Part shown: positions 1 to 5,468 of the stretch, piece by piece | Layout of the letters: the number at the start of each line of letters is the position of its first letter | How positions within the stretch are numbered: position 1 is the first letter of the stretch | Source of the DNA: Bacteriovorax sp. | GTDB lineage: Bacteria; Bdellovibrionota; Bacteriovoracia; Bacteriovoracales; Bacteriovoracaceae | Direction of reading: 5' to 3' | DNA length: 5,468 nucleotides | Assembly (NCBI GenBank): GCA_030654205.1 | Contig: JAURXW010000229.1 | Coordinates: forward strand, 1 to 5,468 | Made by a program: the position numbers and the translations under genes | The notes under the pieces: generated by a model | Told to the model about the DNA's origin: nothing | Seen by the model: only the letters and a program-made list of their open reading frames with translations | The model's database searches: none

Positions 1-1464
1 GATCCTGGAACGATGAGCCCCACTCAGCATGGTGAAGTCTTTGTAACTGACGAGGGCGCAGAAACGGATTTAGATCTTGGTCACTATGAGAGATTTACTT
101 CGCTAACTCTTAAGCGTGAAAGTAATTTTACAACCGGGCAAGTTTATTTAAAAGTTATTGAAAATGAGCGCGAGGGAAAATATTTGGGAAAAACTGTTCA
201 AGTTGTCCCTCATATTACGAACGAAATAAAAAGACGGATTCATATTGCAAGTGAAAATGCAGATTTATTGATTGGAGAAATTGGTGGAACTGTCGGCGAT
301 ATAGAGTCATTGCCGTTTATTGAATCTATTCGGCAACTGGCCCATGATGAAGGGGCAGATAATGTTATCTTTATACATTTAGTCTTGTTGCCCTATATAG
401 CGGCTGCAGGTGAATTAAAATCAAAACCGGCCCAGCATTCAGTAAAAGAATTAATGTCTCAAGGACTCTCACCTCATATTATTATTAGTCGCTCCGACCG
501 CGAAGTTGATGAAGATACACTGGATAAAATTTCTCGATTTTGTAATGTGGCCAGAAAAAATGTTTTTCAATCTATCGATATGGATTCAATTTATAAAGTA
601 CCGCTTGAATTTCATAAACAGGGACTTGACCAAAGAATTAGTGAATTATTGGGGATTTGGGTGCCAGATCCAAAAATAGAAGATTTGGAAAAAGTTGTTT
701 ATAATTTTATGCATCCACTTCGTGAAGTAAAGATTGGAATTGTTGGCAAATATACTGAATTGACTGAATCTTATAAATCTCTTGATGAGGCACTAAATCA
801 TGGTGCGATTGCAAATCAGCTAAAGTTTAAACCTGTTTATATTGATTCTGAACTTTTAGAAAAAAATGCAAACCTTGATGAAGTTTTTAAAGGCGTACAA
901 GGGATCTTAGTACCCGGTGGTTTTGGTGTTCGAGGTACAGAAGGAAAAATTAAGGCCATTGAATATGCTCGCACTAAAAATATTCCCTTTTTTGGAATTT
1001 GCTTAGGGCTACAATTATCAGTTATTGAATTTGCTCGAAATGTTTTGGGAATTACTGATGCAACTTCAGAGGAATTTCAAAGTGGTGGATCACATTTGAT
1101 TCATTACATGGAAGGACAGCGTAGTGACGGTGCTAAAGGTGGAAATATGCGCTTGGGCTCTTACGAATGTGAGCTACTTGAAGGCTCACTTGCTAAAAAA
1201 GTCTATAAGGCCCAAACGATTCACGAGCGACACCGTCATCGTTTAGAAGTTAATAATATGTATATGGATAAATTTCTTAATACAAACTTCGTGATCTCGG
1301 GATTTAATAAAGAATTAAATTTAGTAGAGGTTATTGAACTTAAAGATCATCCTTTTTTTATTGCTTGTCAGTATCATCCGGAATTTAAATCAAAACCATT
1401 TTCACCCCACCCATTATTTAAAGCCTTTATTGAAGAAGCAGATAAATTAAGTAAAAGATTGTAG
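1..1464 (+). CDS. pyrG: CTP synthase (glutamine-hydrolysing), 5'-truncated by the window edge
   Basis: Makes CTP from UTP, ATP and glutamine in the cytoplasm, the last step of pyrimidine nucleotide synthesis. The frame is open from base 1 (reads DPGTMSPTQHGEV), so the ATG at 13 is internal. By comparison with remembered E. coli PyrG, about 47 N-terminal residues, including the P-loop, are missing; 487 residues are visible and the full length would be about 534, normal for the family. Visible synthetase-domain features are the Mg-binding Asp in LDLGHYERF (visible residue 25) and Glu in EIGGTVGD (93), and the UTP/CTP-site motif KSKPAQ (140-145). The class I glutamine amidotransferase domain runs from about 243 to the end, with PGGFG (305-309), nucleophile Cys334 in GICLGLQ, and His459 and Glu461 in YHPEF. 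The triad is intact. Small oddity: Ala144 where E. coli has Thr. It is the first visible gene of the operon, 8 nt before kdsA. Identification is secure. Confidence 0.97.
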   Translation, partial: DPGTMSPTQHGEVFVTDEGAETDLDLGHYERFTSLTLKRESNFTTGQVYLKVIENEREGKYLGKTVQVVPHITNEIKRRIHIASENADLLIGEIGGTVGDIESLPFIESIRQLAHDEGADNVIFIHLVLLPYIAAAGELKSKPAQHSVKELMSQGLSPHIIISRSDREVDEDTLDKISRFCNVARKNVFQSIDMDSIYKVPLEFHKQGLDQRISELLGIWVPDPKIEDLEKVVYNFMHPLREVKIGIVGKYTELTESYKSLDEALNHGAIANQLKFKPVYIDSELLEKNANLDEVFKGVQGILVPGGFGVRGTEGKIKAIEYARTKNIPFFGICLGLQLSVIEFARNVLGITDATSEEFQSGGSHLIHYMEGQRSDGAKGGNMRLGSYECELLEGSLAKKVYKAQTIHERHRHRLEVNNMYMDKFLNTNFVISGFNKELNLVEVIELKDHPFFIACQYHPEFKSKPFSPHPLFKAFIEEADKLSKRL

Positions 1465-1466
1465 GA
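1463..1466 (+). promoter_or_regulatory. Ribosome binding site of kdsA (AGGA)
   Basis: AGGA lies 6 nt before the ATG at 1473 and overlaps the pyrG stop codon (TAG, 1462-1464). It supports the chosen kdsA start, and its overlap with the upstream stop suggests translational coupling. Confidence 0.6.
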
Positions 1467-1472
1467 AATATT

Positions 1473-2273
1473 ATGTTGAAACCCAAACTAGATTTTTATA
1501 TTGGCTCTTGTGTTTTAGAAAGCGAAGAGCTTGCTTTGAGTATTGCTGATCGGCTTGTTAAAGATTTAAAACCATTTGAAGATAAAATTACTTTGACCTA
1601 TAAAGGTAGTTTTGATAAGGCCAATCGTACCTCAATAAATTCTTATCGTGGTCCAGGTATTGATGAAGGAATGCGCATTTTAGAAAAAATTAAAACAACT
1701 TTTGGACTCCCTGTTTTAACTGATTTTCATGAAGCTTCTCAGGCCATGAAACTAGCAACAGTTGTTGATGTTCTACAGGTTCCTGCCTTTTTATGCCGAC
1801 AAACAGATATGATAGCCGCTGGAGCCGAGGCGTGTGCAAAATATGGTCGTATTTTAAAAGTTAAAAAGGGGCAGTTTTTATCACCGGAAGAAACTAAAAA
1901 TATCGTAGATAAGGCAACTACTTTTTTACCAAAAAATCAGATCATGCTAACTGAAAGAGGTTCAAGTTTTGGATACAATAATTTAGTAGTAGATATGGCT
2001 TCGTTTCAAATCATGAAAAGTTTTGGAGTTAAAACGGTTCACGATGCTACCCACTGTGTTCAAAGACCAGGTGGTCTAGGAACAGCAACAGGAGGAAAGC
2101 GTGAACAGATTTTAGTTTTGGCCAGGGCCGCAGTTGCTGCGGGAGCTGATGGCATATTTATGGAAACTCATCCCAATCCAGACAAAGCACTTTCAGATGC
2201 AGCAACAAGTTTACCGCTGGATCAAATTAAAAATATAGTAGAGCAACTTTTAAGAATTTATGAGGTAGTTTAA
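1473..2273 (+). CDS. kdsA: 3-deoxy-D-manno-octulosonate 8-phosphate synthase, metal-dependent class
   Basis: Condenses phosphoenolpyruvate with D-arabinose 5-phosphate to give Kdo-8-phosphate, the first committed step of Kdo synthesis for the lipopolysaccharide inner core; cytoplasmic TIM-barrel enzyme. Its 266 residues are close to the Aquifex enzyme's length. Recognisable motifs are KGSFDKANRTS (44-54), SYRGPG (57-62), TDFHE (83-87), PAFLCRQTD (104-112), KKGQFLSP (131-138), ERGSSFGYNNLVVD (161-174), DATH (191-194), METHP (230-234) and LSDAATSLP (240-248). The metal ligands of the metal-dependent class are all present: Cys13 (GSCVLES), His194, Glu231 and Asp242. E. coli-type metal-independent enzymes have Asn in place of the Cys and a CDGPS loop in place of SDAAT. 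The start fits the usual short N-terminus. It lies 8 nt after pyrG and 1 nt before kdsC, the next-but-one enzyme of the pathway's chemistry. Confidence 0.96.
   Translation: MLKPKLDFYIGSCVLESEELALSIADRLVKDLKPFEDKITLTYKGSFDKANRTSINSYRGPGIDEGMRILEKIKTTFGLPVLTDFHEASQAMKLATVVDVLQVPAFLCRQTDMIAAGAEACAKYGRILKVKKGQFLSPEETKNIVDKATTFLPKNQIMLTERGSSFGYNNLVVDMASFQIMKSFGVKTVHDATHCVQRPGGLGTATGGKREQILVLARAAVAAGADGIFMETHPNPDKALSDAATSLPLDQIKNIVEQLLRIYEVV
2262..2265 (+). promoter_or_regulatory. Ribosome binding site of kdsC (GAGG)
   Basis: GAGG within the last codons of kdsA, 9 nt before the ATG at 2275. It supports that start; the single-base gap after the kdsA stop means translation of the two genes is probably coupled. 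Confidence 0.5.
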
Positions 2274-2274
2274 A

Positions 2275-2835
2275 ATGGCGAAGCCCCTTAATGAAAAACT
2301 TAGACTTAAAGAATACGCAGAAAAATTTGGTGAAAAATTAAAAAAAATTAAAGTATGTGCCTTTGACATTGATGGCATTCTTACCAATGGTGGAATTACC
2401 TGGGATGGAGAGAATATTGGATTTAATCGCACTTGTCATATACATGACGGGTATGGATTTAAAATTCTTAGAGACGCAGGTATTTTAGTGGGAATCATTT
2501 CTGGTGGTGACAGTGTAGGAATGAGAAAACGTTTTATAGATACGCTCAAGCTTGATTTTGTATTTTTGGGTAATGAAGATAAGCGTGATGCTTATAAAAA
2601 AATATTGGCCCTAGGCTACACGGATGAAGAAATTCTTTATATGGGCGATGAGTTTATAGATCTGCCGATTTTAAAGCGTGTTGGATTTTCGGCCACTGTT
2701 CCAAATGCTAGTTATGAAATTCAAGAAGCCGTCGACTATATCACTCACCGAGAATCAGGAGACGCTTGTGCACGTGAAGTTATGGATATGCTTCGTTATG
2801 CTCAGGATATAAAGCCTGTGGTATTGGAGTTCTAA
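2275..2835 (+). CDS. kdsC: HAD-family phosphatase, probable Kdo-8-phosphate phosphatase
   Basis: Probably hydrolyses Kdo-8-phosphate to Kdo and phosphate in the cytoplasm, directly after KdsA. The 186-residue length fits a capless C0-type HAD enzyme, a class that works as a tetramer. Motif I is FDIDGILTNGG, with nucleophile Asp31 and acid/base Asp33. Motif II is IISGGDS with Ser76. The motif III lysine is probably Lys103 (GNEDK). Motif IV is YMGDEFIDLP with Asp125 and Asp129. HIHDGYGFKIL (55-65) matches the substrate-loop region of KdsC. Two departures from typical KdsC are visible: Gly78 replaces the Arg of the SGR/TGR motif, and the tail motif GG(R/K)GA(V/F)RE reads SGDACARE (161-168), with Asp163 replacing the basic residue. 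Related C0 enzymes act on other keto-deoxy sugar acid phosphates such as KDN-9-phosphate, so the substrate is inferred mainly from the adjoining kdsA. The HAD assignment is certain; the Kdo assignment is likely. Confidence 0.87.
   Translation: MAKPLNEKLRLKEYAEKFGEKLKKIKVCAFDIDGILTNGGITWDGENIGFNRTCHIHDGYGFKILRDAGILVGIISGGDSVGMRKRFIDTLKLDFVFLGNEDKRDAYKKILALGYTDEEILYMGDEFIDLPILKRVGFSATVPNASYEIQEAVDYITHRESGDACAREVMDMLRYAQDIKPVVLEF
2826..2829 (+). promoter_or_regulatory. Ribosome binding site of the DUF493 gene (GGAG)
   Basis: GGAG at the end of kdsC, 6 nt before the ATG at 2836. It decides the start: the alternative ATG at 2896, which would give a product closer to the E. coli YbeD N-terminus, has no comparable purine-rich site before it. 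Confidence 0.6.
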
Positions 2836-3123
2836 ATGGATCCAAAAGAAAAAGCGCTGATCGAAGCTGATCGGCTTTTTAAATTAAAATTGGTAATGGA
2901 TGAAACGGTTAAATTTCCAACTGAATATCTTTTTAAATTTATTGTTCCAGCAGGTGAAGTTCATCAGGTTATTTTGATTCTTTCAGGTATGGATATCGAT
3001 GAGCGTGCATCATCTAATGGTAAATACATAAGTGTTTCGGCTAAAAAACTATTTGATAATAGCGATGAAATAATTGCTATCTATCAAAAAGCCAGCCTGA
3101 TTAAAGGAATTATTTCATTATGA
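2836..3123 (+). CDS. DUF493/YbeD-like small protein
   Basis: A 95-residue cytoplasmic protein with no signal peptide or membrane segment. From about residue 27 it matches remembered YbeD of E. coli (DUF493 family). KFPTEYLFKFIVP (26-38) corresponds to the FPTPFTYKVMG start of YbeD; ASSNGKYISVSAKK (58-71) corresponds to SSKGNYHSVSI; and IYQKASLIKGIISL (82-95) corresponds to the C-terminal helix and strand of its small ACT-like fold. No catalytic residues are known for the family, and a regulatory or ligand-binding role has only been suggested. The first 25 or so residues are a charged, probably helical extension (EKALIEADRLFKLKL) longer than in E. coli YbeD. The ATG follows the kdsC stop with no gap, and the stop overlaps the gpsA start. 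The tight packing implies co-expression with envelope-precursor genes but does not reveal function. Confidence 0.85.
   Translation: MDPKEKALIEADRLFKLKLVMDETVKFPTEYLFKFIVPAGEVHQVILILSGMDIDERASSNGKYISVSAKKLFDNSDEIIAIYQKASLIKGIISL
3104..3108 (+). promoter_or_regulatory. Ribosome binding site of gpsA (AAGGA)
   Basis: AAGGA inside the 3' end of the DUF493 gene, 11 nt before the ATG at 3120. The spacing is on the long side, but the ATG forms a 4-nt ATGA overlap with the upstream stop, a common arrangement for translational coupling. Confidence 0.45.
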
Positions 3124-4169
3124 CATTAGTAAACAAAGACAATAAACACAGAATAGCTTTAGTGATTGGGGCAGGTGCTTTTGGAACGGCGATGGCCCAA
3201 GTGCTGGCAGTCAATTTTGATAAAGTTATTTTAAAGGTTCGATCTGACGATATTTATCAAGCGATTAAAAAAGGTGAAAACTCAATTTATCTTCCAGGAT
3301 TAAAAATTGCTTCTAATATTGAAGCGGCCCTTACTTGGGATGAAGTAGATGCTTATGCCGAAAATGATATTGAACTGATTGTTTCAGCATTACCTACAAA
3401 TGGAATTGCCGAATATTTTAAAGATAATTATGATCGATTTTTAGGCTATTTAATAAAAGGCATTCCACTTTTATCTTTATCAAAAGGAATAGATCCTGAA
3501 ACTTTAGAGTTATCAGACGATCTTTTTTTTGATACTTATCCCCATTTCAAAGATTATTTTTGCTTTTTATCAGGCCCAAGTTTTGCCCATGAAATTATGC
3601 AGGGCCAAATTACCTTGGTAACTGTTGCGGGAAGATCTAAAAAAGTTTTGGAGAATGTTATTGGGATGGTCAATACTCCATACTTTAGATGCTTGGCCAG
3701 CTATGATGTAAAAGGTGTTCTCTTAGGAGGAGCATTAAAAAACATTTTGGCCATTGCTGGAGGAATTATTGAAGGACTTGGTTATAATCATAATACTAGG
3801 GCCGCGATGATTACTAGAGGTATTGCTGAAATGCTTCGTTTTGGAGCAGTCTATAATGCCCGTCCTGAAACTTTTTATGGGCTCTCTGGCATGGGAGATT
3901 TAATCCTTACTACAACTGGTGATTTATCACGTAATAAGACTTTTGGATTGCAATTGGCCAAAGGTCGAAAGGCGCAAGAGATAATTAGTTCACAACGCAA
4001 TGTTGTTGAAGGCTATAAAACAGCTAAGGCCGTACATTTTATATCAGAACAATTTGCTATTCGTGCTCAAATATTTAATGGTGTTTATGACGTTTTATAT
4101 AACAATCACGCTCCAAAAGAAGTGATTACAAAAATTATGGAAACGCCTTCGAAATTTGAATTGGGATGA
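3120..4169 (+). CDS. gpsA: Glycerol-3-phosphate dehydrogenase [NAD(P)+]
   Basis: Reduces dihydroxyacetone phosphate with NAD(P)H to sn-glycerol-3-phosphate, the backbone precursor of phospholipids; soluble and cytoplasmic. The 349 residues are slightly more than the E. coli enzyme, partly from about 10 polar residues before the first strand. The Rossmann fingerprint is VIGAGAFGTAMAQ (15-27), with Gly17, Gly19 and Gly22. Further family motifs are SLSKGI with Lys122, SGPSFAHE (151-158), the catalytic Lys207 in GGALKN, the helical TRAAMITRGIAEM (226-238), GLSGMGDLILT with Asp260, the phosphate-binding SRN (270-272) and VVEG (295-298). Every expected active-site residue is present. Phe21 stands where many homologues have Trp, a mild change. 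It is the last gene of the plus-strand run and overlaps the DUF493 gene by 4 nt. Its stop lies 5 nt from the stop of the convergent DsbD-like gene. Confidence 0.96.
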   Translation: MTLVNKDNKHRIALVIGAGAFGTAMAQVLAVNFDKVILKVRSDDIYQAIKKGENSIYLPGLKIASNIEAALTWDEVDAYAENDIELIVSALPTNGIAEYFKDNYDRFLGYLIKGIPLLSLSKGIDPETLELSDDLFFDTYPHFKDYFCFLSGPSFAHEIMQGQITLVTVAGRSKKVLENVIGMVNTPYFRCLASYDVKGVLLGGALKNILAIAGGIIEGLGYNHNTRAAMITRGIAEMLRFGAVYNARPETFYGLSGMGDLILTTTGDLSRNKTFGLQLAKGRKAQEIISSQRNVVEGYKTAKAVHFISEQFAIRAQIFNGVYDVLYNNHAPKEVITKIMETPSKFELG

Positions 4170-4174
4170 TCGAA

Positions 4175-5468
4175 TTATTTTAAATTTTCAGTGATTCTTT
4201 TAATGGTTACAGTTTCTCCGAGATTAACAAGGGTCCCATCTTTTTTTATAATAAAATAAGCAGGAACACCAACTAATCCATTTAGTCTTAAAAAACTTCC
4301 GATGACTTCATCTCTTTTAGTCCAATCACCAATTAAAAGTTTTATATTATTGTCAGTAACAAACTGTTTAAATTCATTTGTATCGAGGACTAATTTTTCA
4401 TTTATTTTACAAGTAAAACACCACTTTGCTGTAAAATCGATAAAAACTAATTGCTGGTTTTCTTTATACTCATTCATTTTTTCAAATGACCAAGCTTCCC
4501 AATTTAGTCCTTGTGCTTTTTTGTCTCTAATAAGGGCAGTTTGATCGTCCTTGCTCGAAATAACGATAGTTGTGGAAAGATTTATAAATAATAACAGAGC
4601 AATCAAAAATGAAACTCCGGCAATTAATCGTTCTTTTTTTAAAATAACAATTCCAGCAAAAATAAAAACTAAAGCCGTTGCCAGTTTCACTAAATGTGAT
4701 GAGCCATCAACTAAGGCATTATAAACATCTAATAACCAGACCATAGTTAGGATTAAAGTAAGTCCCAAGAATTTTTTAACGATATTCATCCAATTACCTG
4801 GCTTCGGTAAAAATGAAACTAAATTAGGAAAAAAACCCGTTAAAATAAAAGGAAACGCTAATCCAAGTCCAATCGTCATAAAAATTAAAAAGATTGAACT
4901 AGAACTCGATGTAAACGCAAAAGTAAGAGCTGTTCCTAAAAATGGAGCGCTACATGGAGTTGATAGAATTGTCGCGAGGACTCCGCCTAAAAAGTCACCA
5001 GCAAATCCTTCTTGCGTTTGAATATTTCCCAAATTTTTTCCACCAGGAGTGCTAAATTCAAAAAAACCAAAGAGATTTAAGGAGAAAATAAATAATGCTA
5101 TAGTCATAATAGCAATAAAGTTAGGTGATTGAAGTTGAAATCCCCAACCGACCTGGGTGCCTAGAGATTTAAAAAGTAGAACAATTAATCCAAAAATAAA
5201 AAAAGTTGAAAGAATTCCTAATGTGTAAAAGATATTATGCTTAAGAATTCTTTTTCTTGATTCATTTCTATATTTAACTAATCCAAAAAGTTTTAAAGAA
5301 ATAACAGGAAGCACACAAGGCATAATGTTAAGAATCAATCCCCCGATAAAGGCAACAATCAAATAGTAAAATATTGAATTACCTTCTTTATTTGCAACGA
5401 CTGTTGTAGGCGGTTCCGTATTGACACTCGTTAAGCTGCGAGGGGGTTCCTCTACCAAATAACTAGTT
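4175..5468 (-). CDS. DsbD/ScsB-type membrane thiol:disulfide interchange protein, N-terminus beyond the window
   Basis: An inner-membrane protein that would pass electrons from cytoplasmic thioredoxin to periplasmic thiol proteins. The frame stays open to the right edge. The only candidate start in view is a TTG at 5458-5456 with no ribosome binding site, so the signal peptide and N-terminal periplasmic domain are probably cut off. Numbered from that TTG, a Pro/Thr-rich linker (to about 27) leads into a core of about eight membrane segments (roughly 28-50, 74-98, 112-134, 155-180, 187-210, 229-248, 257-273, 278-300). The core redox cysteines are Cys48 in NIMPCVLPV and Cys169 in STPCSAPFLG. 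The C-terminal thioredoxin-like domain (about 315-427) has the AKWCFTC motif with Cys347 and Cys350, and cis-Pro399 in GVPAYF. The TPC(S/T)APF form of the second core motif is nearer ScsB-like members than E. coli DsbD. The gene converges on gpsA and belongs to a different transcription unit. Confidence 0.9.
   Translation of the reverse strand, partial: TSYLVEEPPRSLTSVNTEPPTTVVANKEGNSIFYYLIVAFIGGLILNIMPCVLPVISLKLFGLVKYRNESRKRILKHNIFYTLGILSTFFIFGLIVLLFKSLGTQVGWGFQLQSPNFIAIMTIALFIFSLNLFGFFEFSTPGGKNLGNIQTQEGFAGDFLGGVLATILSTPCSAPFLGTALTFAFTSSSSSIFLIFMTIGLGLAFPFILTGFFPNLVSFLPKPGNWMNIVKKFLGLTLILTMVWLLDVYNALVDGSSHLVKLATALVFIFAGIVILKKERLIAGVSFLIALLLFINLSTTIVISSKDDQTALIRDKKAQGLNWEAWSFEKMNEYKENQQLVFIDFTAKWCFTCKINEKLVLDTNEFKQFVTDNNIKLLIGDWTKRDEVIGSFLRLNGLVGVPAYFIIKKDGTLVNLGETVTIKRITENLK

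Larger units (their letters stand above)
1..4169 (+). other. Probable operon pyrG-kdsA-kdsC-DUF493-gpsA
   Basis: Five genes on one strand with junctions of 8 nt, 1 nt, 0 nt and a 4-nt overlap leave no room for internal terminators or ordinary intergenic promoters. The products supply CTP, Kdo and glycerol-3-phosphate, all precursors for lipopolysaccharide or phospholipid. The promoter must lie before the window. Promoters inside coding sequence cannot be excluded by eye. Confidence 0.7.

Noticed and set aside
1..4. GATC at the very first base as a possible cloning junction
   Set aside because: The pyrG reading frame is undisturbed there and the right edge shows no matching site, so it does not indicate an artefact.
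13..15. ATG at 13 as the start of pyrG
   Set aside because: The preceding codons read DPGT, which continues the conserved family sequence, and the P-loop region essential to the enzyme lies upstream of the window.
2250..2432. Minus-strand 60-residue open frame across the kdsA-kdsC junction
   Set aside because: It lies antisense to two strongly supported genes and has no family resemblance or ribosome binding site.
1545..2877. 12-nt direct repeat GCTGATCGGCTT at 1545-1556 and 2866-2877
   Set aside because: Both copies are in frame and encode the short helical sequence ADRL in unrelated proteins. There is no third copy or flanking similarity, so it is probably coincidence.
4152..4187. AT-rich inverted repeat (AAATTTGAATT ... 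AATTATTTTAAATTT) at the convergent junction as a bidirectional terminator
   Set aside because: The pairing is interrupted and almost purely A-T, with no GC-rich stem, so it is expected by chance in sequence of this composition.
4302..4544. Plus-strand 80-residue open frame inside the DsbD-like gene
   Set aside because: It is the complement of the thioredoxin-like domain, including its CxxC motif, and shows no independent coding signal.

Overview
This 5.5 kb window is AT-rich and packed with chromosomal housekeeping genes from a Gram-negative bacterium. The Kdo (lipopolysaccharide inner core sugar) genes imply an outer membrane. The order CTP synthase, KdsA, KdsC, the metal-dependent type of KdsA, and the low GC are compatible with the former Deltaproteobacteria, for example a low-GC Bdellovibrionota such as the Halobacteriovorax group. 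That placement is inferred from gene order and protein style, not from any database match.

Layout. Positions 1-4169 hold five plus-strand genes in a tight run: pyrG (5' end cut off by the window edge), kdsA, kdsC, a small DUF493/YbeD-like gene, and gpsA. The junctions are 8 nt, 1 nt, 0 nt and a 4-nt ATGA overlap, so the run reads as one operon with translational coupling. Its promoter lies before position 1. Positions 4175-5468 hold a minus-strand gene for a DsbD/ScsB-type membrane thiol reductase. It converges on gpsA with only 5 nt between the stop codons, and its N-terminal part lies beyond the right edge. No intergenic stretch is longer than 8 nt, and I see no RNA gene, mobile element, CRISPR array or convincing terminator.

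How the genes work together. KdsA makes Kdo-8-phosphate and KdsC removes the phosphate. PyrG makes CTP, which is needed to activate Kdo as CMP-Kdo and also to make CDP-diacylglycerol. GpsA makes sn-glycerol-3-phosphate, the backbone of phospholipids. The operon therefore reads as an envelope precursor supply unit. The DUF493 protein has no established role. The convergent DsbD-like protein would carry electrons from the cytoplasm to periplasmic thiol proteins and is functionally separate.

I found no clearly new biological system. The points most worth checking are a KdsC with two substituted positions in substrate-site motifs, the absence of kdsD and lptCAB from a neighbourhood where they are often found, and strong local enrichment of GGCC caused by a codon-pair preference.
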